Shown here one piece after another: positions 51,309 to 60,416 of a stretch of DNA of 64,000 nt. The position numbers and the translations under genes were made by a program. The stretch spans positions 791,149 through 855,148 of the forward strand of contig NZ_NSGE01000002.1 in NCBI RefSeq assembly GCF_002294985.1, written 5' to 3'. A model generated the notes under the pieces. That model ran no database searches and had not been told where the DNA came from. It worked only from the letters and a program-made list of their open reading frames with translations. Numbering within the stretch: position 1 is the stretch's first letter; each line of letters opens with the position of its first letter. This DNA comes from Mesorhizobium sp. WSM3862. GTDB lineage: Bacteria > Pseudomonadota > Alphaproteobacteria > Rhizobiales > Rhizobiaceae.

Positions 51309-52391
51309 GTGTTTATCGTCGACTGCGATTGTCACAACTACTGGTCAAGCGCCACGGTTTTGGAGCCGTATCTTTCGGGCATCTGGAAGGACATGTTCAT
51401 CGAGGGCGAGAAGACTGGCCCCAAAGGATCTTTCCCACACGGCCATCGCCCCTGGTTTCATCCGCAGGATTTCTCCCGAAAAGATGTGCGGCCCGAGACC
51501 GAGGCGGACAACTACCGGATCATGAAGGAAAAACATCTCGACAAGTATAATGTCGGGGTGGCAGTCCTGACCGGCGACGAGCCCATTGAAGCCTCGACGT
51601 TGGCCAACCCGTATTACGCTAGTGCCCTGGTCAGTGCCTACAATGACTATCAGATCGCGGAGTGGTTGCCGAAGGACAATCGCTTCATGGGTTCGATCGT
51701 CATTGCGCCCCAGGATCCAAAGCTGGCGGCCGCTGAAATCCGTCGGCTGGGCAATCATCCTCGCATGGTCCAGGTTCTAGCCTCCCAAGGCTCAGTGAAG
51801 CCGTATGGTGATCCCTTCTACCACCCGATCTATGAAGCCTGCGCGGAAATGGGATTGCCGTTCGCGATTCACCTCGGCGGGCACGGAGGTGTCAACTGGA
51901 ACGCTGTCGCGCCTGCCCCCACTACTTTCTTCTGGGAAACGCACGCCATCCTGCACATGTCGGCGATCAGCCATGTCGCCAGCATGATCGCTCACGGCGT
52001 CTTTGAGAAATGGCCAGAACTCTATTTCGTCGTGATCGAATGCGGCGTCGCATGGGTGCCGACGGTGCTGTGGCGCCTCGACGCGGACTACAAGGCGCTG
52101 CGTAAAGAAACGCCATGGCTCAAGATGCTGCCATCGGAATATTGCCGCCGTAATATCCGCTTCTCAACACAGCCGCTGGAGCAGCCAGCCAACGTGCAGC
52201 ATCTGTGGTCCATTCTGGAAGCGATGGATGGCGAGAACACGCTGATGTTTGCGTCAGACTATCCGCACTGGGACTATGACGACGCCAATACGCTCCACAT
52301 TCCGCCTTCCTGGAAAGCGAAGGTGATGGGGCAGAATGCGCTCGAGGTCTACAAGCGCATTCCTGCCATCCTGACCGCGAACGCTGCCTGA
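51309..52391 (+). CDS. Amidohydrolase family 2 (ACMSD-like) protein
   Basis: A 360-residue metal hydrolase/decarboxylase. It opens with VDCDCHNYW (the H-x-H motif reads D-C-H here), has the barrel His in AIHLGGHGG, a further His around MSAISHVASMIAHG and the terminal FASDYPHWDYDD with the conserved Asp. The HxH change means that the metal site is formed differently, as in several decarboxylase-like members. GTG is the likely start with GGGAG upstream. It leads an operon with a Rieske ferredoxin and a peptide-type importer; substrate unknown. Confidence 0.85.
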   Translation: MFIVDCDCHNYWSSATVLEPYLSGIWKDMFIEGEKTGPKGSFPHGHRPWFHPQDFSRKDVRPETEADNYRIMKEKHLDKYNVGVAVLTGDEPIEASTLANPYYASALVSAYNDYQIAEWLPKDNRFMGSIVIAPQDPKLAAAEIRRLGNHPRMVQVLASQGSVKPYGDPFYHPIYEACAEMGLPFAIHLGGHGGVNWNAVAPAPTTFFWETHAILHMSAISHVASMIAHGVFEKWPELYFVVIECGVAWVPTVLWRLDADYKALRKETPWLKMLPSEYCRRNIRFSTQPLEQPANVQHLWSILEAMDGENTLMFASDYPHWDYDDANTLHIPPSWKAKVMGQNALEVYKRIPAILTANAA

Positions 52392-52402
52392 CGGAGCAGA
52401 AT

Positions 52403-52756
52403 ATGGGCGAGAAAACCTTCATCTGCCGCGTTGACGAGATCGAAGCCGGGACACCTGTCATTGCCAAAGTCCGGAGCCTTTCGGTGGGTGTGTTCCGGAT
52501 CGGAGAGAGCTTCCATGCGCTGCTCAACATCTGTCCGCATCGCGGTGCGCCCCTCTGTGAGGGGCCGCAATGCGGGACGACCGCGCCGGTCGAGGATGCG
52601 CGGTTCATCTATCATCGAGAAAACGAGATCGTGCGCTGCGCCTGGCACGGCTGGGAGTTCGACATCAAGACGGGTTCCGCACTCGTCGACCCAACTGTGC
52701 GTGCGCGAACATTCCCGGTCACAGTTGAGGACGGCAACATTTATGTGACGGCGTGA
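52403..52756 (+). CDS. Rieske 2Fe-2S ferredoxin
   Basis: A 117-residue protein with C44-P-H46 (NICPHRGAPLC) and C79-x2-H82 (CAWHGWEFD), the four ligands of a Rieske cluster. The insert between the motifs, with CEGPQCG and two extra Cys, is longer than in BphF-type ferredoxins and recalls Rieske domains of oxygenases, but no catalytic domain follows. Probably an electron carrier for an oxygenase not encoded here, working with the reductase at 49153-50232. Confidence 0.9.
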   Translation: MGEKTFICRVDEIEAGTPVIAKVRSLSVGVFRIGESFHALLNICPHRGAPLCEGPQCGTTAPVEDARFIYHRENEIVRCAWHGWEFDIKTGSALVDPTVRARTFPVTVEDGNIYVTA

Positions 52757-52873
52757 GGGTCAAAACGATCAGCAGCCCGGTGCAGGGAGACGGAACCAAC
52801 GGAAAAAGGCCTGACCGGCTGACTTGAATGGGTTCAAAAAAATAGCGGAAAATCCGCAAATGGGAGAACGGAA

Positions 52874-54481
52874 ATGTCTGAATCTGAGTACAAATTTCGC
52901 GTCGCGCAAAGTCTGATCGGGCGCGGCAAGGTTTCCCGCCGCGACTTCATCCATTTAGGACTAGCGGCGGGCCTAACCGTCGCTGCCTCGGATCAGATCT
53001 TCGTCACCGTAGCACGGGCACAACCGCAGCAAGGCGGCTTCGCCAAACTTGGCATGGCGCATGGCGCGACAACAGATTCCATAGATCCGGCCGGCTATCC
53101 GGACACTTTCACGCAGACGGCCTTTTCAGGCGCTATGTCCAACGGCCTCACGGAGGTCGACGCCAAGGGTGGCATACAGCCGGACTTGGCCGAGAGCTTC
53201 GAATCTTCCAACGGGGCGAAGACTTGGGTTTTCAAGCTGCGCAAGGGCGTGACCTTCCACAACGGCAAGAAAGTGACGGCCGAAGATGTCGTGTCCTCGA
53301 TGCGGTATCACATGGGTGTCGATACCAAATCGGCGGCGAAGTCTCTCCTTGAATCCGTTTCCGACATCAAGGCGGATGGCCCGGAAACGGTGGTCTTCAC
53401 CCTCAACAGCGGCAACGCCGATTTCCCTTATATCATGAGCGACTATCATTTCGTCATCATGCCGAGCGTGGACGGGAAGGCGGATTGGGCATCAGGAACA
53501 CGAACCGGCGCATTCGTGCTCGAGAATTTCCAGCCTGGGGTTTCGGCCAAGCTCAAGCGCAATCCGAACTATTTCAAGAACGGCAAGCCTTACTTGGACG
53601 AGGTGGAGTTCATCGCCATTACTGATTTGGCGGCACGCATGGCTGCCCTCTCCACCGGGGAAGTGGATTACATTGGCCGCGCCGATCTGAAGACACTCGG
53701 CATGCTGAAACGCAATCCAAAAATCGAGATCATCGAAGTCACCGGCTACGGCCACTATACCTTGCCGATGAACGTCACTATCGCACCCTTCGACAATCCG
53801 GACGTCCGCATGGCAATGAAGTGGGCGATCGACCGTCAAGAGATCGCTGACAAAATCTTCCTCGGACATGCCACCGTTGCCAATGACAGTCCGATCGCGC
53901 CGGCGATCAAGTTTTACAAGAACCCGGAGCCGCAACACCGTTTCGATCCTGAAAAAGCCCGCCATTATTTGAAGAAGGCGGGAATGGAAAAGCTAAAGGT
54001 TGATCTCTCGGTTGCCGATGCCGCTTTCGCAGGTGCGGTGGACGCGGGGGCGCTCATTCGCGAGACTGCCGCACAGTGCGGCATCGACGTCAATGTGGTG
54101 CGCGAGGCGGAGGACGCCTATTGGGACAATGTCTGGCTCAAGAAACCGTGGTGCGCTTCCTATTGGAGCGGTCGCGCGACAGCCGACTGGATGTTCACAC
54201 AAGCCTTCGCAGCGGAATCCAGCTGGAACGAGTCATTCTGGAAAAATCCTCGTTTCAACGAATTGCTTGTCCAAGCACGAGCCGAGACGGATGAAGCCAA
54301 GCGCGCCGCTATGTATGGCGAGATGCAACAGCTGGCCCACGACGATAGCGGTAGCATCGTGCTGGTGTTTAACAACTTCGTCAGCGCCCAATCCAAGAAA
54401 CTAGGCCATGGCGATGTGGCGCCGAATTGGGAAAATGACGGACTGAAGATGGCAGAGCGCTGGTGGATGGCGGAGGCGTAG
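52874..54481 (+). CDS. Oligopeptide-type ABC substrate-binding protein (family 5), Tat-exported
   Basis: A 535-residue extracytoplasmic binding protein (SBP_bac_5). The N-terminus carries a twin-arginine signal, SRRDFIHLG at 21-29, with cleavage near ARA (49). Conserved blocks include LAESFESSNGAKTWVFKLRKG, VTFHNGKKVTAEDVV, and the later ANDSPIAP. Tat export implies folding before secretion. The DppB/C-type permeases and a fused ATPase follow. Family members carry peptides, but also opines, aromatics and sugars. A GGGAG site precedes the ATG. Confidence 0.9.
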   Translation: MSESEYKFRVAQSLIGRGKVSRRDFIHLGLAAGLTVAASDQIFVTVARAQPQQGGFAKLGMAHGATTDSIDPAGYPDTFTQTAFSGAMSNGLTEVDAKGGIQPDLAESFESSNGAKTWVFKLRKGVTFHNGKKVTAEDVVSSMRYHMGVDTKSAAKSLLESVSDIKADGPETVVFTLNSGNADFPYIMSDYHFVIMPSVDGKADWASGTRTGAFVLENFQPGVSAKLKRNPNYFKNGKPYLDEVEFIAITDLAARMAALSTGEVDYIGRADLKTLGMLKRNPKIEIIEVTGYGHYTLPMNVTIAPFDNPDVRMAMKWAIDRQEIADKIFLGHATVANDSPIAPAIKFYKNPEPQHRFDPEKARHYLKKAGMEKLKVDLSVADAAFAGAVDAGALIRETAAQCGIDVNVVREAEDAYWDNVWLKKPWCASYWSGRATADWMFTQAFAAESSWNESFWKNPRFNELLVQARAETDEAKRAAMYGEMQQLAHDDSGSIVLVFNNFVSAQSKKLGHGDVAPNWENDGLKMAERWWMAEA

Positions 54482-54538
54482 GGTGTTTGCCAGCTGCGTC
54501 GCTCGCCCTGCGGACGGCGCAATCCTGGGAATGCGCGC

Positions 54539-55591
54539 ATGCGTTTGAATCCGGTGGCAAAGACGGTTCTACAACGGTTAGGCCTCGGCCTAATTACCCT
54601 GTTCGTCGTCTCGATCATCATTTTTTCGGCGATTGCAATGCTCCCCGGCGACTTCGCCAAGGCGACACTCGGTCAATCTGCCACCCCGGAAACGGTCGCG
54701 GCCCTTCAACACGAGATCGGCCTCGATCGCCCCCCAGTTGAGCGTTACTTCAGCTGGATCGGTAAGATGGCAAAGGGTGACTTTGGATCCTCTTTTGCCA
54801 GTCGAACCGGCTACCGGCGGACGGTCGCCGAGATCATCGCACCTCGCCTTTACAACACCATGTTCCTGGCGGTCATGACCGCTCTCATCGCGGTGCCGCT
54901 GGCGCTGGGGCTGGGCATTGTCGCGGCCCTGTATCGCAACAGCTGGTTCGATCGGGTTGTAAACACGGTAACACTTACGACCATTTCGTTCCCGGAATTC
55001 TTCGTAGCCTACATGCTCGCCTTCCTGATTATCTCGCGCGATACCTTTGCGGGCACCGAATTCGCACAGTCTTTACCCGTCTGGCTGGCGATTTCGATAA
55101 ACTGGACCCTGAACGTCGTGCCGAAGTTCCCGACGCTGGCCAATATCAACGACCAGACCCCTTTTTGGGACCATGTCTGGCGCGCCGCTCTGCCGTCCGC
55201 CACGCTCACGCTTGTCATCGTTGCTCACATGATGCGGATGACGCGCGCAGCGATTCTCAACATGCTTTCGAGCCCCTATATCGACATGGCCCGGTTGAAG
55301 GGAATGAGGCCAATGGTGGTCGTGCTTCGGCACGCGTTGCCAAACGCCTGGGCCCCGATTGTGACGGTTGTGGCCTTCAATCTTGCGTATCTCATCGTCG
55401 GCGTCGTGGTTGTCGAGGTGGTGTTCGTCTACCCCGGCGTCGGCCAACTGATGGTCGATGCCGTGAGATCGAGAGACGTACCGGTTGTTCAAGCCTGCGC
55501 GCTGGTGTTCGCCGCTACCTACGTCCTGCTCAACCTGATCGCCGACATCATTTCGATCGCAACCAACCCGAGACTTTTGCACCCACGATGA
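54539..55591 (+). CDS. Oligopeptide-type ABC permease (DppB-like)
   Basis: A 350-residue permease with six helices. The N-terminal helix (GLGLITLFVVSIIIFSAIAM) leads to the DppB-type periplasmic segment LPGDFAKATLGQ; the EAA-type cytoplasmic loop is YIDMARLKGMRPMVVVLRHALPN. Slightly longer than usual because the segment between helices 3 and 4 is extended. It begins 57 bases after the binding-protein stop and overlaps the DppC-type gene by 4. Confidence 0.9.
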   Translation: MRLNPVAKTVLQRLGLGLITLFVVSIIIFSAIAMLPGDFAKATLGQSATPETVAALQHEIGLDRPPVERYFSWIGKMAKGDFGSSFASRTGYRRTVAEIIAPRLYNTMFLAVMTALIAVPLALGLGIVAALYRNSWFDRVVNTVTLTTISFPEFFVAYMLAFLIISRDTFAGTEFAQSLPVWLAISINWTLNVVPKFPTLANINDQTPFWDHVWRAALPSATLTLVIVAHMMRMTRAAILNMLSSPYIDMARLKGMRPMVVVLRHALPNAWAPIVTVVAFNLAYLIVGVVVVEVVFVYPGVGQLMVDAVRSRDVPVVQACALVFAATYVLLNLIADIISIATNPRLLHPR

Positions 55592-56481
55592 CAAGTGCAG
55601 AGCCCGTGATCCAGACCACCAGGGCGCCAAGGGTAAGGCGGACGCGCCGATCTCGCATCAGAATAGCCCTGAAGAAGGCCCCGCTCAGCGCCTGGTTCGG
55701 TATGGGCGTGATCCTCTGCTACGCTGTTGTCGCCTTGTTTGCGCCTCTGATCGCTCCATATCGAGAAACACAGGTCTTTAGCGAGGCATTCGCGCCCTGG
55801 AGCCACGAGTTTGCGTTCGGGACTGACCAACTCGGTCGCGACATGCTTACGCGACTGATCTACGGCGCCCGCAACACGATCGGCATCGCCTTCATCACAA
55901 CTATCTTGTCCTTTGCAGCGGGTGTGACGCTCGGCCTTCTCGCTGCAATGTACCGGGGCTGGCTAGACCAACTATTGTCACGCGCCGTGGACGTGTTGAT
56001 GTCGATCCCGAGCCTGATTTTCGCGCTGATGTTGCTTTCGATATTCGGCTCTTCGATAACCAGCCTGATCTTGGTGATAGCGCTGCTCGATTCGACGCGC
56101 GTGTTCCGTCTGGCCCGGGCAGTTGGCCTGAACGTAGTGGTGATGGAATATGTCGAGGTCGCACAGCTGCGGGGCGAAGGCCCCGCATGGATTCTCCGCA
56201 AGGAAATCTTGCCCAACATTCTGCTGCCGCTCATCGCAGAGTTTGGTCTGCGATTCTGTTTTGTTTTTTTGACCATTGCAGCATTGTCGTTCCTGGGCGT
56301 CGGCATACAGCCGCCATCCGCCGATTGGGGATCGATGGTGCGGGAAAACGCGACGCTGATTACCTATGGCGATGTCACGCCGCTTTTGCCCGCGGGCGCC
56401 ATTGCCCTTCTCACAGTAGCGGTGAACTTCGTCGTGGACTGGTTTCTGCATTCAACGAGCGGGCTGCGTGATGAAAACTAG
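55588..56481 (+). CDS. Oligopeptide-type ABC permease (DppC-like)
   Basis: A 297-residue permease. After a basic tail (APRVRRTRRSRIRIALKKA) come the DppC features: FAFGTDQLGRDMLTRLIYGAR, the EAA loop (YVEVAQLRGEGPAWILRKEI) and FLGVGIQPPSADWGSMV near the C-terminus. Start at the ATG that overlaps the DppB stop; the longer upstream frame is antisense to family expectations. Completes the translocation pore. Confidence 0.9.
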   Translation: MTSAEPVIQTTRAPRVRRTRRSRIRIALKKAPLSAWFGMGVILCYAVVALFAPLIAPYRETQVFSEAFAPWSHEFAFGTDQLGRDMLTRLIYGARNTIGIAFITTILSFAAGVTLGLLAAMYRGWLDQLLSRAVDVLMSIPSLIFALMLLSIFGSSITSLILVIALLDSTRVFRLARAVGLNVVVMEYVEVAQLRGEGPAWILRKEILPNILLPLIAEFGLRFCFVFLTIAALSFLGVGIQPPSADWGSMVRENATLITYGDVTPLLPAGAIALLTVAVNFVVDWFLHSTSGLRDEN

Positions 56482-58126
56482 CAGTGTCATCGCGCGCGAA
56501 AGGGGGACAGATCTTCTCACGGTCCGCGACCTTCACGTTGAAGGATTCTCCGACGAGCGCTGGCACCCGATCGTACGCGGTGTGGATTTCTCGCTCAAGC
56601 GCGGAGAAGTGTTGGGCCTGATTGGGGAATCCGGAGCCGGCAAGTCCACTATCGGCCTTGCTGCAATGGGATATGCCAAGCCAGGATGCCGCATTACCCG
56701 CGGCTCGGTGCTGTTCGATGGGGTCGATCTTTTGTCGATGAGCGAAGCACGCCGTCGGCGGCTCCGAGGCTCCCGCATTGCTTATGTGGCGCAAAGCGCG
56801 GCTGCCTGGTTCAACCCGGCTCACCGGCTCCTTGATCAGACCGTGGAAACGGCGGTTGCGCACGGGATCGCCAGCCGAGGCGAGGCCAACCGTGATGCTG
56901 TGGAGCTTTATAAACGCCTCCAACTTCCACAGCCAGAGACCATAGGCTTCCGCTATCCGCATCAGGTATCCGGCGGCCAGTTGCAGCGAGCCATGACCGC
57001 CATGGCCATGGCTTGCCGACCCGACCTGATTGTGTTCGATGAGCCGACAACTGCGCTCGATGTGACAACGCAAGTCGAGGTCTTGGCGTCGATCCGCAGG
57101 GTCGTTGAAGATTTTAACACTGCAGCGATATACGTGACACACGATCTGGCGGTAGTGGCGCAGATGGCGGACCGGATCATGGTTCTACGCCACGGACAAA
57201 CTGTCGAGGAAGCGGGTACACGGCAGATGCTCACGGCCCCTGCTCAGGAATACACTCGGACGCTCTGGGCTGTGCGCAAACTTGCCAAGCCGGAGATTGA
57301 GGCCCGGGACCACATACTTACCATCGACAATGTCACCGCCGCATATGCCGGAGGGGTCAAGGTGCTGTCCGACGTGTCCATCAGGGTTCCGCGTGGCCGG
57401 ACAGTCGCGTTGGTGGGTGAATCAGGGTCCGGGAAATCGACACTCGCCCGTGTCGTGACCGGTTTGCTGCCTGCTATGTCCGGGTCGATCTCATTTGACG
57501 CCCAGCCGCTTCCCTTGTCTTTAAAGCAGCGCTCGAAAGACCTGCTGCGGCGTATACAAATGATCTATCAATCGCCGGACAGCGCGCTTAACCCTCGCCA
57601 GACTGTCGAGGAGGTAATCGCGCGTCCGCTCGAGTTCTATTTAGGCTTAAAAGGGGAGCAGCGCGACCGCCGGATCGGCGAACTCATGCATATGATCGAG
57701 ATGGACGAAAGTTTCCTCGACAGGCTGCCCGGTGAATTGTCCGGAGGCCAGAAACAGCGGATCTGCATTGCGCGCGCGCTCGCCGCGAATCCCGAGCTCA
57801 TCATCTGTGACGAGGTCACTTCGGCTCTGGATCAAATTGTGCAAGAAGAAATCTTGAAGCTTCTAATACGCCTACAGCGCGAACTCGGCGTCAGCTACAT
57901 CTTTATCACCCATGATATCGCGACAGTAAGAGCAATCGCGGACGAAGTCGTCGTCATGCACCAAGGGAAGGTTGTGGAGCAGGGTCCAAAAACCGAGATA
58001 CTGACGTCACCCCACGCTGCCTACACCGAACTGCTACTCTCCTCCGTCCCGGCAATGGATCCGGATTGGCTGACGGGACTTCTAGCAAAACGGAAGCGCC
58101 AAGGCACTCTGGATGCGGCTGGCTAA
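56471..58126 (+). CDS. Fused oligopeptide-type ABC ATPase (DppD-DppF-like)
   Basis: A 551-residue protein of two complete ATPase domains. Domain 1: Walker A GESGAGKST, signature VSGGQLQRAMTAMAM, Walker B LIVFDEPTTALD. Domain 2 (from about 275): GESGSGKST, LSGGQKQRICIARAL, LIICDEVTSALD and ITHDIAT. Domain 2's Walker B reads DEV rather than DEP but keeps the catalytic Glu. Such fusions replace the separate DppD and DppF chains. ATG at 56471 overlaps the permease stop by 11 bases. Confidence 0.92.
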   Translation: MKTSSVIARERGTDLLTVRDLHVEGFSDERWHPIVRGVDFSLKRGEVLGLIGESGAGKSTIGLAAMGYAKPGCRITRGSVLFDGVDLLSMSEARRRRLRGSRIAYVAQSAAAWFNPAHRLLDQTVETAVAHGIASRGEANRDAVELYKRLQLPQPETIGFRYPHQVSGGQLQRAMTAMAMACRPDLIVFDEPTTALDVTTQVEVLASIRRVVEDFNTAAIYVTHDLAVVAQMADRIMVLRHGQTVEEAGTRQMLTAPAQEYTRTLWAVRKLAKPEIEARDHILTIDNVTAAYAGGVKVLSDVSIRVPRGRTVALVGESGSGKSTLARVVTGLLPAMSGSISFDAQPLPLSLKQRSKDLLRRIQMIYQSPDSALNPRQTVEEVIARPLEFYLGLKGEQRDRRIGELMHMIEMDESFLDRLPGELSGGQKQRICIARALAANPELIICDEVTSALDQIVQEEILKLLIRLQRELGVSYIFITHDIATVRAIADEVVVMHQGKVVEQGPKTEILTSPHAAYTELLLSSVPAMDPDWLTGLLAKRKRQGTLDAAG

Positions 58127-58292
58127 ACAGCCCTGCGCACCGGATCAGCACTTCTCGAATTCTTATTGCCCAAGATTGATGGCGTCTCCAACGCGAAAAT
58201 GCCGCGACGGCAGCTCTGCGCCTCCGTCCGGCCATTGGAGCTAGCTTGCCCGGCGGCCGTAAGCAGACTTCGCTGCTCAAAAGGCGAGAACG

Positions 58293-58439
58293 ATGCACAG
58301 AGACGAAGTTAAGGGCGCAGCGAGGGAAGTGGGAATCAAAGCAGGATCAAGGCTTCGGTCGGCGTTAATCGTGGAAGCCGCTGCTGGGGACAGAAAAGCG
58401 ACTGGCGACGTTACTGGACGGCCAAGGTCTCGCCGATGA
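58293..58439 (+). CDS. CsbD-like small protein (possibly degenerate)
   Basis: A 48-residue frame starting MHRDEVKGAAREVGIKAGSR, which recalls the KxxVKGxxKEVxGK opening of CsbD stress proteins; the second half (GDRKATGDVTGRPRSRR) is a poor match. AAGGCGAG precedes the ATG. Could be a shortened or frameshifted csbD; the surrounding 58127-58292 has no gene. Confidence 0.35.
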   Translation: MHRDEVKGAAREVGIKAGSRLRSALIVEAAAGDRKATGDVTGRPRSRR

Positions 58440-58465
58440 TGCATTGGCACAGTGATTCGTCGCTG

Positions 58466-58693
58466 CTAGAGACCGCTATGTTGCACTCCAAGGCGAAGCC
58501 GGACCGAAGCCTCTAGGTCTTTGGCAAAACCAAGCGCGAACTGAAGAACCGTCGTTTCATTCGAAGCAACAGATCCTTGGCCCTCGATAGCGATCGGCAG
58601 TTCTATTTTGCCGGCGGGTGAGGTCGCGCGAACATTAAATAAAAGCTGGCCACCGGGCCGCTCATCAACTGTTATCAATTCGACAGTTGCCAT
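58466..58693 (-). CDS. Small orphan protein
   Basis: A 75-residue beta-rich product (MATVELITVDERPGGQLLFN, GKIELPIAIEGQGS, VLQFALGFAKDLEASVRLRL). GGGAGAG lies before the ATG at 58693, selecting this start over one seven codons earlier. Function unknown. Confidence 0.55.
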   Translation of the reverse strand: MATVELITVDERPGGQLLFNVRATSPAGKIELPIAIEGQGSVASNETTVLQFALGFAKDLEASVRLRLGVQHSGL

Positions 58694-58805
58694 TGTTACT
58701 CTCCCACTCGTCACCCGAATTCCTGAACCCTCACCTCGGTTGGCTGGGAATTGCAGTTTTTCGGCTCTAGTCCGGTCGATACCTTTGGGCCAACGAGGGG
58801 CTCGT

Positions 58806-58988
58806 TCACATCAGGCGATTGCGTTCCGCGAGTTCGCGTGCCCGCCTCAGAGTGCCGTCAGTGTCAGCGATCCTGCACCTTGCTGCTTCGTCGGTTCTAA
58901 TCGTCAGCCGAGCTGAGATAATCTTGGGTGACTTGGTGACCGCCTCGATCACCAGGGGCGGTGCATCCGGTGTTTTCATGGTTCTCAT
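58806..58988 (-). CDS. Small orphan protein
   Basis: A 60-residue product (MRTMKTPDAPPLVIEAVTKS, KIISARLTIRTDEAARCRIA, GTLRRARELAERNRLM). AAGGA eight bases before the ATG at 58988 supports this start; the frame is open further back only because the preceding gene is frameshifted into it. Confidence 0.5.
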   Translation of the reverse strand: MRTMKTPDAPPLVIEAVTKSPKIISARLTIRTDEAARCRIADTDGTLRRARELAERNRLM

Positions 58989-59095
58989 GGGTCGTATCCT
59001 TTTAAGTGACATGACTGCAGGAGGCAGTCGACATTCGGCGATTGCTCCACAGGACCGGGCCAGGAGCCCCTGAACCGAACTATGGGCCTCGCCAA

Positions 59096-59285
59096 TCAGG
59101 ATTCCCGGCCGGCCTCCTCCCGCCGCTTGGCGTCCTGAATGTTCAGTTCGCCAACAATTTTGCGCCCGGCACGCCTTGATGCCTATTATCATCTTCTTCT
59201 CGAACTCGGCGGGTTGGCCGGTGAAGATGTCAAAAACGGTCCAGCTGTTCGGCTCGTCCATCCGAAGCGCGCAGCGGTTTGCCAT
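59096..59285 (-). pseudogene. SWTVFDIFTGxPA-family small protein, frameshifted
   Basis: The first 41 or so codons (MANRCALRMDEPNSWTVFDI, FTGQPAEFEKKMIIGIKACR) run into a different frame, while the natural continuation KIVGELNIQDAKRREEAGRE, with a stop at 59096, is readable one base shifted. A single indel beside an A-run (about 59159-59166) explains it. The N-terminal motif also occurs in the intact 108-residue product at 60818-61144 (SWTVYHVFTGIPA). Confidence 0.65.
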
Positions 59286-59853
59286 GCTCGAGTCCTTCTC
59301 GTTTCGCCTCTCGACGAATGTCGACCGGCTCAGGCTTTTATGATCACTAAAACTGAGGCCAGCACAGCGACAATCCAGAGCGCGACACACACCGTGCGAG
59401 TGGACCATAAGAAGAGAGCGCCGCCCCCACGCGCGTCCCCACCATCCCATTTGCGCTAGCCCCCGCCGTCGCGACAGCGAGCGGCGCCCTGGTCCCAAGC
59501 TTGCCGAAAGCGCGAGGCTGTTCACGCACGGAAAAAATGCCGTGCTTCACGGCTGCTGTCGGGCGACCCAGCTTTAACGGCAACTTCTTTCCTGTGGCGG
59601 AACGGGTGTGCATACCCGTTTATAGACGACTTACCTCGCCATAGATAGGAGAACCGAAATTATTTGCAGGCCCCGTAAAATTATCTGCGCAATAATTGCG
59701 AGGCGTGTAAAATATGGCGTTGCATGACGAGAATTTCTGCCAAATTTTCTGACGTCAGTGTTCTGATTTTTATTTAACCAGGAAAAATAAAACGCGGCCG
59801 TCACCTTGCCGGCAGCGCAATTGTGTCACATATATAAAATTCGTTGATTTGGT
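59286..59853. other. Non-coding region, AT-rich in its right half
   Basis: No supported gene. From about 59630 to 59850 the sequence is markedly AT-rich for this window (for example runs of A/T at 59765-59795 and TATATAAAATTCG at 59829-59841), typical of a promoter or foreign segment before the small-gene cluster. Confidence 0.5.
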
Positions 59854-60137
59854 GTGTCTCTCGTGAAAGTGAAGCGGCGCCATCCGCCCCGAATTGGCGA
59901 ATGCGCGACCGTCGTTCGCTTCAATGCGGTGTTTATGCTGCCGGGCCTCGATGCGCCACAGCCGGAGAGTATCGCGTCGATCTCGACGGGAATCTCTCGA
60001 AGGGCTCCCGCATGGCGCCGCGTGGCAACTTTCATTCACCTGCCGGCGACCTCCGCGAAGTGATCCACGCAGCAAAAATGCCGATCGAACTGGCTTCGCT
60101 CGAGGCCGCGCTCGACAAGGACCGGAGGCAACCATGA
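59854..60137 (+). pseudogene. Small protein gene broken by frameshifts
   Basis: The frame from a GTG at 59854 gives KVKRRHPPRIGECATVVRFN and FMLPGLDAPQP. A natural continuation, AGEYRVDLDGNL, is found one base shifted, then WRRVATFIHLPA back in the first frame. At least two indels split what looks like one coding sequence of about 85-95 codons. Function unknown. Confidence 0.45.
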
Positions 60138-60416
60138 CCACGCTCATGCAACGCAACGCGCGACCAATCCAGCACGGAGCCCCGACACGTCTTTTTGACG
60201 TCGGGCAGGCGGTCCGGCTGAAAGGTGGTGCCGGCGTGGTCCGAGACCGGTGAAATCTATCGTGTCACCCGTACCCTGCCCCCGAGGGAAACTCGCCGTA
60301 ATACCGCATCCGCAGCGACGCCGAATCGCATGAGCGGGTGGTGATGGAGAACAGGCTGGAACCGGTCGACGAGGTGTCGGACGGTGGCATAATGCTCATC
60401 GAAAGGACATTCGGAC
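60134..60416 (+). pseudogene. Small protein gene broken by frameshifts and a nonsense codon
   Basis: Starts well (GGAGG before ATG; MTTLMQRNARPIQHGAPTRL, FDVGQAVRLKGG), then the next piece, TGEIYRVTRTLPP, is in a second frame and GNSP-stop-YRIRSDAESHERVVM in a third, where TAA replaces a probable CAA (Gln). The whole would be about 85-90 residues with a small barrel-like core. Three independent lesions indicate loss of function, unless the sequence has indel errors here. Confidence 0.6.

Noticed and set aside
58806..59525. Single 239-codon minus-strand gene
   Set aside because: It is a chance fusion: a frameshift in the SWTVFDIFTG gene runs it into the frame of the separate 60-codon gene downstream, which has its own ribosome site.
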